This document shows, piece after piece, positions 1 to 8,152 of a stretch of DNA of 33,237 nt; within the stretch, counting starts at the first letter, position 1, and the number at the start of each line of letters is the position of its first letter. Source of the stretch: Defluviitaleaceae bacterium (GTDB lineage Bacteria; Bacillota; Clostridia; Lachnospirales; WQUN01); contig WRBD01000024.1 in assembly GCA_009779835.1 (NCBI GenBank), positions 1-33,237 of the forward strand. Direction: 5' to 3'. The notes under the pieces are model-generated. The model made no database searches, was not told where the DNA came from, and saw nothing but the letters and a program-made list of their open reading frames with translations. The position numbers and the translations under genes were made by a program.

Positions 1-228
1 ATGATTATACCCTGTAAAAATTTTGCTGTCGAAATTTTTACTTGCAAACTTTGGCGAAACGCCTTAATATTAGGACAATCAGGCGGTTTGTTGAAAATAT
101 GGTTTATTACATACACTAGCACAATAGGATTAATCAAGGGAATTGTAACCTATAAGCCAGATAAAGGAACCCGACTTGCCACTTATGCGATTAGATGCAT
201 AGAAAATGCCATGTCAATACAAAGGTAA
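1..228 (+). pseudogene. Degenerate sporulation sigma factor fragment (SigK/SigE-like)
   Basis: The second half of this 75-codon frame reads [16 protein letters not shown] followed by [13 protein letters not shown], the signature of region 2 of sigma-70-family sporulation factors (SigK, SigE, SigG). Homology stops right after RCIEN at base 207, and the frame ends six codons later. The first half does not match in this frame. Another frame (about 75-113) gives [11 protein letters not shown], resembling the preceding LRLVAHIVKKFEN segment, so the piece looks frameshifted as well as truncated. Sigma regions 3 and 4 are absent from the window. It is probably a non-functional relic, since the promoter-melting segment is cut through. 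The break falls where skin-type elements interrupt sigK in other Firmicutes. The family call is confident; the exact paralog is not. Confidence 0.7.
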
Positions 229-263
229 CATCTGTGTTTGGGAGCTTGTTAGCGACTTGATGT

Positions 264-449
264 CTATTGATACGTAGATGCCAGTAGAGCATCTATAATC
301 TCCAGCTTCTTTTCCTTTGGTAATGATTGGAGTATTTGCTCAACCTGAGTAGCATAGAAATCGCATATCCTTTTTTCAAACCGGCGTTTAGCTTGTTCAC
401 TCTTAGGCGGAACCAGAACTGCCTTAATTTCTTTCCGTTGCCGTCGCAT
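264..449 (-). CDS. Small hypothetical protein, 61 aa
   Basis: This is a short basic and acidic helical protein with no recognised domain. It starts with MRRQRKEIKAVLVPPK and ends in a predicted helix around LQSLPKEKKLEIIDALL. The ATG at 447-449 is preceded on the minus strand by AAGGGAG about seven bases upstream, a good ribosome binding site, which is the main reason to accept it. No membrane segment or signal peptide is visible. It lies between the sigma-factor relic and the disrupted ridA, facing the relic, and may be a leftover of a mobile element. Function is unknown. Confidence 0.5.
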   Translation of the reverse strand: MRRQRKEIKAVLVPPKSEQAKRRFEKRICDFYATQVEQILQSLPKEKKLEIIDALLASTYQ

Positions 450-562
450 GAGAACTCCCTTCTTCCACGGCCTTATAAATTTTATTGAGAAATAGGTATG
501 TCTAATGACTTTTTCATTACGATAACCTACTTAAAGCATACCGCGCTTACACTACGCCATGC

Positions 563-601
563 TTGCAAATGTTCTTGAATATGTAAATAATGTAATTACA
601 T
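563..601 (+). promoter_or_regulatory. Candidate ridA promoter with overlapping palindrome
   Basis: A -35-like TTGCAA (563-568) and a -10-like AATAAT (586-591) are 17 bp apart. They are followed immediately by the perfect 12-bp palindrome ATGTAATTACAT (590-601), which would cover the transcription start. The ridA ATG is at 647 with an AAAGAGG ribosome site before it. The palindrome is a plausible operator, but no regulator can be named. Confidence 0.4.
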
Positions 602-646
602 AAATAAGCTTATTGGGCTTGGATTGGAAAGAAAGAGGTTATCTAT

Positions 647-769
647 ATGAAAAAAATTGTAGCAACAAGCAAAGCTCCTGCGGCAATCGGGCCGTATTCG
701 CAAGCGACCGTGCATAATGGCGTGATTTATGTGTCCGGTCAACTACAGTTGAGAGTACAAAAAACATAG
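647..769 (+). pseudogene. ridA: ridA, 5' part, interrupted by an integrative element
   Basis: The first 33 codons encode the N terminus of a RidA/YjgF/UK114 protein (MKKIVATSKAPAAIGPYSQA, then the YVSGQL segment). RidA hydrolyses reactive enamine and imine intermediates in the cytoplasm. At codon 34 the reading enters foreign DNA and stops at TAG 767-769, giving a 40-residue product that lacks most of the fold. The missing 3' part lies at 8176-8454 in the same orientation. The start has a good ribosome site (AAGAAAGAGG). Joining base 746 to base 8177 gives a continuous 125-codon gene, a normal length for this family, so the gene is split rather than decayed. Confidence 0.93.
739..768 (+). other. 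attL of the ridA-integrated element
   Basis: The ridA side ends in GGTCAACTAC. The element side continues AGTTGA, then after four bases ACAAAAAACATA (757-768). TCAACTACAGTTGA (739-752) is a 14-bp dyad whose centre is the AC at 745-746, which is also present at the right end (8175-8176). The half-site GTTGA, four bases, ACAAAAAACATA recurs inverted at 8153-8173. This symmetry is expected of a large serine recombinase attachment site, with crossover at the central dinucleotide. Confidence 0.85.
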
Positions 770-948
770 GTAAAACAGCAACTTTTATCTATGTCTAAGA
801 GTATCACATTATGACAAAAATGTCAAACATTTGTTCGTTTTATTTTTTTGTTTTTTTTAGTGTATGGCTTATCGTTAACACTCCCCACCCGCAAGGCTCG
901 TTGCTCCGCAACATCGCATTGCTTTTCCCCTCTCGCCCGCCAGACCGC

Positions 949-985
949 TAAGGGCGCATTTTCACACCGCAAAAGGCGCGGTGTG
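949..985 (-). other. oriT: Candidate oriT (IncQ/MobQ type)
   Basis: Read on the minus strand, a perfect 8-bp inverted repeat (CACACCGC / GCGGTGTG, 963-970 and 978-985, 7-base loop) is followed directly by AAAATGCGCCCTTA (949-962). IncQ origins have the same layout: a hairpin and then a TAAGTGCGCCCT-like nick sequence. The MobQ relaxase gene begins 75 bp to the right. With the nick after GCGCCC or GCGCCCT on the minus strand, the relaxase gene would enter the recipient last, as is usual. Because a T run (986-991) follows the hairpin on the plus strand, it could also act as a terminator. Confidence 0.75.
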
Positions 986-1059
986 TTTTTTCGTGCAACA
1001 TGACCAAGCCCTCCCGCATACGTTGTAGTAATTGCGGGGAAGAAAAGGCGGGGTGCGGA

Positions 1060-2640
1060 ATGGCGATTTACTGCTTCATTATGAAAACAATCGGGGGAAA
1101 TTCGGGGCGTTCAGCCGTTGGCGCGGCGGCGTATCGTGCGGGGGAAAACTTGAAAAACGAATTAGACGGAGTTTCTCACAATTACGGCAACCGCAAGGCA
1201 ATCGGGGCGGCGGCATACCGCGCAGGCGAGAAGCTACACAGCGACAACCAAGCCCATGATTACACAAAAAAGAGCGGGATCGTCCACAGTGAAATCATGT
1301 TGCCAACCCACGCGCCGAAAAGCTATCAAGACAGGGGAACATTGTGGAACGCAGTGGGAAAAGCGGAAAAGCAACACAACGCACGAACGGCGCGGGAAAT
1401 TGTTGTTGCTTTGCCGAACGAACTAACCACAGAGCAACAAATAGAACTTTTGCAAGATTATATACAACGAAATTTCGTTGATGACGGTATGTGCGCGGAT
1501 TTTTCCATTCATTCGGGGCAGATTCACACGCGCAAAGACGAGGTATACCCATTCCAAGATTTGACGATTCAAAAGGATAATCCCCATGCACATATTATGT
1601 TGACAGTTCGCCCGATTGATAAAGACGGCAAATGGGGGGCGAAGTCGCGGAAGGAGTATATTCTTGACAGAAACGGCAATAAAATCAAACTTCCAAGCGG
1701 GAACTGGAAAAGTCGAAAGGTTGATTCTACCAATTGGGATAAGACGGAAACGCTTCTAAAATGGCGGGAAGATTGGGCGGTGACGGTGAACAAGAAATTT
1801 AAGCAGTTGGGGATTGATGAACGAATAGACCATAGAAGCCTAAAAGAGCAGGGAATTGAGCGAGAGCCAACGAAGCACATGGGGCATAATGCGTGGAATT
1901 TAGAGAAGAAAGGCACAAAGACGGATATTGGTAATAAGAATAGGGCTATTATGGCGAGAAATAAGGTGTTAGAGCAAACGGAGAGAAAAGTCCAAGCCCT
2001 GACCCCTGAAAATATTGCGGAGCATATACACGAATTGCGAGAGAATTACATAATTGCTGATATGAAAGCAATGGCGATAAAGCAAGAAATCAAGACTATT
2101 GAACGTGAAACGCTTGCTTTGCAAGTGAAGATTGAGGATATAGACCACCGCGCCCAAGAAATTAAAACATATAGTTCGCAGATTGCGGAGTTGAAGCACC
2201 AACGGCGGGGCATGGGGCTACTTGCGAACAAAAATGATATAGACGAGAAAATACGAGCGATTGAGCATTCGCATGAACAAGCGACGGATACTTTCAAACG
2301 TGTATTTGTCGTTGAATGGGAAATTTCAGCGGAAGTAATCAAGCGGATTGAATTTAGAATCAAGGAGTTAGAGCAAGCAAAAAAGCCACTGGAAGAAAAA
2401 TTGCCGTCAATGCTTGTGGATAGGGAAAATTTTTCAAATGAGTATACCAAGCAACGGCGATTAGTAGATGTTCATAAGGATAGGGAAAGAATATTAAAGA
2501 GGTTAGAGGAATTGGAAAAGGAAATTCAAAAGAATTTAACACCAAAAGAACGCACCGCACGTTTTAGAAATGAACAGAAGGCAAAGGAAATGCAAACGCA
2601 GGGGATAGAGCGGGATTTTGAAATTGAATTAGAGTTATAA
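1060..2640 (+). CDS. MobA/MobL family relaxase (MobQ), 526 aa
   Basis: This is a DNA strand transferase that would nick oriT and pilot the element during conjugation. I chose ATG 1060 over the upstream in-frame ATG at 1000 because it gives the usual MAIY… N terminus and places the predicted catalytic tyrosine at position 25 (GAAAY25RAGE), as in RSF1010 MobA. The three metal-binding histidines fit H151 (SIH) and H176/H178 (NPHAHIM). From about residue 310 on the protein is charged and largely coiled coil. Two oddities are seen. The tyrosine motif is duplicated: AIGAAAY53RAGEKL repeats 28 residues after the first copy. In addition, about 16 extra residues separate H151 from the HAH pair. The family is certain. 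It is unknown which tyrosine is active. Confidence 0.93.
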   Translation: MAIYCFIMKTIGGNSGRSAVGAAAYRAGENLKNELDGVSHNYGNRKAIGAAAYRAGEKLHSDNQAHDYTKKSGIVHSEIMLPTHAPKSYQDRGTLWNAVGKAEKQHNARTAREIVVALPNELTTEQQIELLQDYIQRNFVDDGMCADFSIHSGQIHTRKDEVYPFQDLTIQKDNPHAHIMLTVRPIDKDGKWGAKSRKEYILDRNGNKIKLPSGNWKSRKVDSTNWDKTETLLKWREDWAVTVNKKFKQLGIDERIDHRSLKEQGIEREPTKHMGHNAWNLEKKGTKTDIGNKNRAIMARNKVLEQTERKVQALTPENIAEHIHELRENYIIADMKAMAIKQEIKTIERETLALQVKIEDIDHRAQEIKTYSSQIAELKHQRRGMGLLANKNDIDEKIRAIEHSHEQATDTFKRVFVVEWEISAEVIKRIEFRIKELEQAKKPLEEKLPSMLVDRENFSNEYTKQRRLVDVHKDRERILKRLEELEKEIQKNLTPKERTARFRNEQKAKEMQTQGIERDFEIELEL

Positions 2641-2697
2641 TTTCATGTCATATACTGGAACTTTTTGCAGAATATTTCTTGACTTGTGGCAAGGCAT

Positions 2698-3642
2698 ATG
2701 ATACGTTCCTCTTATCAATCGTTGTCCAAAAATTGGGCAATTTCAATTGGGGGAGCAAGGAAAGTAGGTGCTTCCCCTATCAAAGAAGCTAAAATTTCAG
2801 TGGAAGAAATAAACGCTGAACTTGCTGAACTATTTGAAAGTGACGTAAAGGAGTTTTCGGAAAACGGCGCAAAAGCATTTGGGCATATTCTAAAAAGGCG
2901 TGGAATTAAAGACCCGCAAAAATGGTTTGAGGAAAAAATGCGGGAAAATAAAGACCCAACCAAACCACCTTATTCATATAACCCGAATGGAGGCAACATA
3001 TTTAGAATTGCTCACTACATTTTAACAACGGGAGCTATTGAATTTTTTTCACCTTCAGCAATCCACAATAAGTTTAGACGTGCTCACGAAATGGCTCATA
3101 AAATAATGCTTGGGTTTTGGGATTATGATACTGATATTGGACGTGCTATTGATGAAGGTATAACCAATTTAATTGCAGAAAAATTGTGTGGCATTTCTTA
3201 TTTGAGAGGTGGTAGCAGTTACAAACTCTCAACTTTTTCGGCATGGAAATTGTCTAAACGAGTAGGGCGCGATACCGTTTTTGAAGCAGCTTTTTGTGGC
3301 TCACATATTTTAAAAGAGAAATGGGAAAATTTAGCTAACGGTAAATATTCCTATACAGATATGCTTCGTAAACATGATGAAAGATTAAGACTAACGAGAA
3401 AGATGATATTTCCATTCTATCGTGTTTTACGTTCTCTTATAGGAAAGCCTTTGTCAATGTCAGATGAAATGGACGCTTTTGGTATAAATTATGTACGTTC
3501 TAACCTAATGGAATCTTTGAAATCGTATGTGAAAGAAGTCGAATGTGTACCAACAAGGAAGATATTTAAAGATATGGATAGGGATTCAACTATTGAAGCT
3601 AAAGAGTCTTATAAAAAAGGGCATTTGGATTTCGATATATAA
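2698..3642 (+). CDS. Zincin-like putative metalloprotease, 314 aa
   Basis: The protein carries RRAHEMAHK (HEXXH at about residues 130-134) followed about 20 residues later by AIDEGITN (152-156), where the DEG glutamate is a likely third zinc ligand, a gluzincin-type arrangement. No signal peptide is seen, so it is probably cytoplasmic. ATG 2698 is preferred over the in-frame GTG 2686 because AAGG precedes it at good distance. The gene is visibly richer in A+T than the relaxase upstream and sits between the relaxase and a truncated coupling-protein gene, which suggests late acquisition as cargo. It is not a clear ImmA/IrrE protein. Roles such as repressor cleavage, defence or toxin activity are guesses. 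The substrate is unknown. Confidence 0.7.
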   Translation: MIRSSYQSLSKNWAISIGGARKVGASPIKEAKISVEEINAELAELFESDVKEFSENGAKAFGHILKRRGIKDPQKWFEEKMRENKDPTKPPYSYNPNGGNIFRIAHYILTTGAIEFFSPSAIHNKFRRAHEMAHKIMLGFWDYDTDIGRAIDEGITNLIAEKLCGISYLRGGSSYKLSTFSAWKLSKRVGRDTVFEAAFCGSHILKEKWENLANGKYSYTDMLRKHDERLRLTRKMIFPFYRVLRSLIGKPLSMSDEMDAFGINYVRSNLMESLKSYVKEVECVPTRKIFKDMDRDSTIEAKESYKKGHLDFDI

Positions 3643-3682
3643 TTTCAATTATAAAATTGAAACTTTAAAAGGGGATTAATAG

Positions 3683-4561
3683 TTATGTCAACTTGTAAGA
3701 CTTCAGTCAGCGCAGAGCCTATTTACAGGCGCGATTCTGCATTTTTTTGATAGGGGTTATTCATTCATTGATACGGTGTCGGCAATCTTAGACACCCCAA
3801 TAACGGCACTATTAGAGGAAATTTACAACAGCGAAGATGAAAACGCCCGCCGTTTTGTGGCGGGGTTTGTGGATATGAAACCGCAAGTTGTTTCGAGCGT
3901 ACTTACGATATTAAACAATAATATTATCGTGTTTGCCACTAATGCCATAATCAAAAGTAGCCTAAGCAAAGAAAAAATCATAACCCCTGTTGACCTTGAA
4001 ACAGGAAGCGATATTTACATATGCGTTCCCGAACATCTACTGAAACAATGGAAAAACCTGCTAACTCTCATGGTTAGCCAGTTTCTCACGCACTTTGAGC
4101 AACGCCCCGACATGGAAGCCGACCCCATTTTATTTTTGCTTGACGAGTTCCCGCGATTGGGGAAAATAGAGGGGATTGTAGACGGTTTGGCAACACTACG
4201 AAGCAAAAAAATAACGATTGCTATTTTTCTGCAAAGTTTAGCGCAATTGGATTTGCACTATGGAAAAGAATCCCGCCAAGTCATAGCCGATACGTGCCAA
4301 TACAAGGCGGTTTTGAACGTGACGGACGTTGAATCACAAGAATATTTTTCTAAAGCCGTCGGCACGTATGATAAAATCCGAGTGATAAAAAGTCAGCAAT
4401 ATAGCCGATATGCGAAGCTGAAAGCGGGATCGTCCACCACAACCATGACGGAAGAAAAGCCGTTGATAAAACCGCATGAGTTCGCCACGTTGGAGCAAAT
4501 TGTGTTGTTGACCCCCTACGGCGCGTTCAAGGTGGATAAAAAGCCGTATTATGCTTGTTGA
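3683..4561 (+). pseudogene. VirD4/TraG-type coupling protein, C-terminal remnant
   Basis: The frame is open from 3683 (after a TAG) and encodes the C-terminal part of a type IV coupling ATPase. A segment LFTGAILHFFDRGYSFIDT leads into the Walker B-like ILFLLDEFPRLGKI and then the QSLAQLDLHYG and QYKAVLNVTD segments typical of VirD4/TraG. The N-terminal membrane helices and the Walker A P-loop are absent. There is no ATG at the beginning, only a GTG at 3776 with a poorly placed AGGGG. A complete protein would be about twice as long. The zincin gene directly upstream may have replaced the 5' part. The remnant is unlikely to couple DNA by itself; supply in trans by a helper element is inferred. 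Confidence 0.8.
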
Positions 4562-4617
4562 TTTCTCACCCATGCCGTGGTAAAATGCGGCACTAGGTTA
4601 GAATGGGGGGATAAATT

Positions 4618-5498
<881 letters not shown>

Positions 5499-5516
5499 AA
5501 AACCGTCTAAAATAGC

Positions 5517-5644
5517 ACACTTTTTAGGACGATAGAAAAGTTACCATATAATCACATAAATTGCAATGAATTTGTGATTTCTACATATCAAAGAGAGTAA
5601 AAAAATAAGAAAACGGCGAAAACCCCGCATTTCCTAAAAAGTGT
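5517..5644. repeat. Nested inverted repeats downstream of resolvase (possible res site)
   Basis: ACACTTTTTAGGA (5517-5529) and its perfect complement TCCTAAAAAGTGT (5632-5644) bracket 128 bp. Inside, AATCACATAAATT (5550-5562) and AATTTGTGATT (5569-5579) form a second, tighter dyad. No gene lies in the interval. Adjacent position and dyad symmetry suggest resolvase subsites. A small MITE-like insertion is the alternative. Confidence 0.5.
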
Positions 5645-5674
5645 ACCTTAATGGAAATGTGAGGGTTGTGTCGA

Positions 5675-6121
5675 ATGGAAAGAGATTTACAAGACAGCAA
5701 GCTGAAAATATCGGCGGAAGGTTATAGGAAAATCGTCAAAAAACACAAGCAAATTTTGAAATCGTATGACGCGAGAATCACGGACGAGAGTAAACTTGCA
5801 CTTGCAAACATGGCTTATCTACAACGAATGCGGCTTGAAATGCAGGATTATGTTGAATATGATGAGAGTCTCAACAAAAGGGTAGAAAATCAGCCTAACC
5901 CGCACCATTTAGGGGAATGGGACGATGAGTGTATACTTGCAGAATCAGACCCATATTTGGCTTTGTTGTATCTTGTTGAAGCTATTATAGAATCACATTT
6001 TGAGCCAGAAAATCAGCAGGGAATTTGCGAATATAGGCAGAGGTTTGGGGGTGCTTTGACAGCCGTGCCGAGTACCGAATCGCACATTAAAGTTCATGGG
6101 AAGGTGCATACAAAGCGGTAG
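5675..6121 (+). CDS. Hypothetical protein of the mobilizable element, 148 aa
   Basis: ATG 5675 follows a GTGAGGG ribosome site and is preferred over the in-frame TTG 5666. The protein is cytoplasmic and mostly helical: a basic N-terminal half (GYRKIVKKHKQILKSYDARI) and an acidic middle with WDDECILAESDPYLALLYLVEAIIE. No domain is recognised. It is the last plus-strand gene of the element, 26 bp past the dyad region, and converges with the large recombinase. The last 20 residues look irregular, so the 3' end may have drifted. Confidence 0.65.
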   Translation: MERDLQDSKLKISAEGYRKIVKKHKQILKSYDARITDESKLALANMAYLQRMRLEMQDYVEYDESLNKRVENQPNPHHLGEWDDECILAESDPYLALLYLVEAIIESHFEPENQQGICEYRQRFGGALTAVPSTESHIKVHGKVHTKR

Positions 6122-6129
6122 ATGAAAGA

Positions 6130-6185
6130 GCAAAAGGCGTGGTCAAGGACTTGTTGAAGAAGTGCGCTTCAACAAGCCCTTTTGC
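6130..6185. terminator. Long stem-loop after the 148-aa gene
   Basis: CTTGTTGAAG (6150-6159) pairs perfectly with CTTCAACAAG (6167-6176), and an outer stem GCAAAAGG / CCTTTTGC (6130-6137, 6178-6185) extends it. It lies just past the stop codon at 6121. No clean T run follows on the plus strand, so termination is likely but not certain. Confidence 0.55.
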
Positions 6186-6210
6186 GATTATATTTTTTCG
6201 TTCCCCCGCA

Positions 6211-6276
6211 TTGTCAAGGTCGGGTAGTATTTTTTCGAGAAAACCACTCGAAAAAATCTCCACCCTACCCTTGACA
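6211..6276. repeat. Imperfect 30-bp inverted repeat between convergent genes
   Basis: The arms start with TTGTCAAGG / CCTTGACAA and close with TTTTTTCGAG / CTCGAAAAAA around a 7-base loop, with mismatches in the middle. A weaker outer symmetry (CCCCCGC near 6204, GCGGGG near 6291) surrounds it. It sits between the convergent 148-aa gene and the recombinase gene and may act as a two-way terminator. Confidence 0.55.
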
Positions 6277-6310
6277 ACGCTAGATAATCGGCGGGGCAGG
6301 GAAAAAATGG

Positions 6311-7897
6311 TTATCGTATCAATGTGTTTTTCCTTTTGATTTTGCCGCGAACCGCTTCTCTTGCTTGCAATTCGCCCGAATGAAATTCTATCTTATCAAT
6401 ATTAACAATGTTTGATTTCCCTTTTTCTTTTGTAACAGTTATTGAGATATTTTTAATGAATCTTTGCAAGAATGTCATTCTTTCGTTATCGTTTAATCTA
6501 TCCCAATTTTCCTTGATGTTTGTTATAATGTCCTCGGGTAGCACTTGGGGCGTTGATGTTAGTATCGGCAGTTCTGCTTTTTTGCGTTGCAGTTCGATTT
6601 CTAATGCATTTTGCTCTTCGTTAGACATATTAAGCATATTTTTGTATTCGTCAAATTCTAGTTCCCCTTTGACGAATAAGCCCATTACTTTCCTTTTCCG
6701 CTCTAGTAGTTTTTGCAGTTTCTTTTCGTTACTAACTATGCTTTCCAATAATTCTTGCTCCGCTTTTTTAACGGAATCATCTATAGTTATATCCTCGATT
6801 TCGGCGGGGTCGTTGATGTTTTGAATATATTCAACAAATGCGCGTTCCATTTTCTTGTGAGTTATTTGCAGGTTTCGGCAGGCGATATGTTCATTGAAAT
6901 ATATCTTTTTGTTACATGTATATGAACGAGTGTTCATTTCTTCGCCTTTTTTATTGGTTTTGCGGGCAATGCGAGTGGTAAACTTGCTGTTGCACATTCC
7001 GCAATACAGAACCCCGCAAAAGTAATTATCCTCTTTTGGCTGTTTAGTCCTTGAAATATTGGGAATGTTATTTATTTTATCTTGAGCAAGGCAGAAAATT
7101 TCATCTGATATAATACTTTTGTGCCGTCCGTCTGCCTCAAAATAATTCTCTTCATCATTTATATTCTTACGCACTTTGCCTATGTAGTTTGGGTTTTGTA
7201 ACATTTCTTTAATTCGGGTTGCCGTCCATGAACCGCAATCATTTTTGGTTGGGATTTTTCTAGCGTTTAGTGTTTTGGCGATTCCTGTCATAGTCATGTT
7301 TTTATCAAGGTACATTGAAAAAACTTCCCGTACAATTTTTGATTCTTCGGAGTGAATTGTTTGGATCCTTTCCCCTTTTTTTCTTTCATACCCATAGCTG
7401 ATGTTTTTTGTTGCTATAGTATAACCCTCTTTTGCTTTGCGTTCTTTACCTAATCGGGAACGCTCTGTGATATTTTCGCGTTCAAATTCTGCGAAGATAC
7501 CAATTATTTTTAGGAACATTCTCCCGCTTGGCGTGTCTGTGTCAATGGATTCCGTAAGGCTATTAAACGCACAATCTTTTTCTTCAAACAGTTCTACCAA
7601 TTCGAGCAGGTTTTTTGTGCTTCTTGTGAGCCTGTCTACTTTGAAAACAAGCACGTTATTAACTTTGCCGTCGTTTATATCGTCAATTAAACGATTCATT
7701 GCGGGGCGGTCAACAATGTTTTTGCCACTTATACCCTCGTCACTGTATATGTCGAAAATATCCCAGTCTTTTATATGTGCGTAGTGTTTTAACTTTTCCG
7801 TCTGCCCTCTTATTGAGAAGCCCTCTTGCGCTTGCTCCTCGGTGCTGACCCGCACATAGATTGCTGTGCTTACATTCTTTTTAATTTCGTTCTTCAT
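6311..7897 (-). CDS. Large serine recombinase, integrase of the ridA element, 528 aa
   Basis: The protein has an N-terminal catalytic domain with YVRVS18TEEQ, KVDRLTRS and GIFAEFERENITERS. A recombinase domain follows (about 170-280, including LNARKIPTKN and LQNPNYIGKV), then a zinc ribbon (YCGMCNSKF with a later TCNKK and HIAC) and a coiled-coil region (about 370-450). The start ATG has GGGAG nine bases upstream. The gene lies at the right end of the element, about 280 bp from attR and reading inward, as integrases of Tn4451/TnpX-type and related elements do. It should catalyse integration into ridA. Excision normally needs an additional directionality factor, for which the small overlapping upstream ORF is one candidate. 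Confidence 0.93.
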   Translation of the reverse strand: MKNEIKKNVSTAIYVRVSTEEQAQEGFSIRGQTEKLKHYAHIKDWDIFDIYSDEGISGKNIVDRPAMNRLIDDINDGKVNNVLVFKVDRLTRSTKNLLELVELFEEKDCAFNSLTESIDTDTPSGRMFLKIIGIFAEFERENITERSRLGKERKAKEGYTIATKNISYGYERKKGERIQTIHSEESKIVREVFSMYLDKNMTMTGIAKTLNARKIPTKNDCGSWTATRIKEMLQNPNYIGKVRKNINDEENYFEADGRHKSIISDEIFCLAQDKINNIPNISRTKQPKEDNYFCGVLYCGMCNSKFTTRIARKTNKKGEEMNTRSYTCNKKIYFNEHIACRNLQITHKKMERAFVEYIQNINDPAEIEDITIDDSVKKAEQELLESIVSNEKKLQKLLERKRKVMGLFVKGELEFDEYKNMLNMSNEEQNALEIELQRKKAELPILTSTPQVLPEDIITNIKENWDRLNDNERMTFLQRFIKNISITVTKEKGKSNIVNIDKIEFHSGELQAREAVRGKIKRKNTLIR

Positions 7898-8055
7898 TTT
7901 GAATCGCTCCCATCTGTTTTATTTTCAGATAGAAGTTGGATTTTCTCTTGTTTGATTCTCGGTATAGAGGTTTTTAAAAAGAACTTTATCATTTGTTTTT
8001 GTAATTCTTTGGGTAAAGTTATTTTTTCCGCCTCTTTCAAACTCTCAACTCCCAC
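7894..8055 (-). CDS. Small protein translationally coupled to the recombinase, about 53 aa
   Basis: On the minus strand a short frame (…KITLPKELQKQMIKFFLKTS, then IPRIKQEKIQ…) ends in TGA that overlaps the recombinase start as ATGA. The overlap indicates translational coupling. The start is uncertain: GTG 8055 has a weak site, while an internal TTG five codons later follows GGGAG. From memory, short helical proteins with a similar FFLKTSIPRI core often precede large serine recombinases in Clostridia. A role as excision or regulatory partner is inferred. Confidence 0.55.
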   Translation of the reverse strand: MGVESLKEAEKITLPKELQKQMIKFFLKTSIPRIKQEKIQLLSENKTDGSDSK

Positions 8056-8152
8056 ATTCTTTTTAATAAACTATATGGGGATTGGGTTTGTCCTATTCCT
8101 TGAACAAAACAACCAACGAAAAACCTTTGTTTTACAGGGGGTTTTGCATTGG

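Noticed and set aside
1569-2450. Minus-strand frames of 98-134 codons opposite the relaxase gene
   Set aside because: They lie inside a confident plus-strand gene, have no ribosome site and no domain similarity.
3685-3750. 21-codon frame with a good ribosome site (AAAAGGGG) before it
   Set aside because: It overlaps the open coupling-protein frame, has no recognisable sequence and probably reflects the ribosome site left at the recombination joint.
6139-6339. 66-codon plus-strand frame between the 148-aa gene and the recombinase
   Set aside because: It is made up of the two stem-loops and has no ribosome site. The interval is better explained as terminators.
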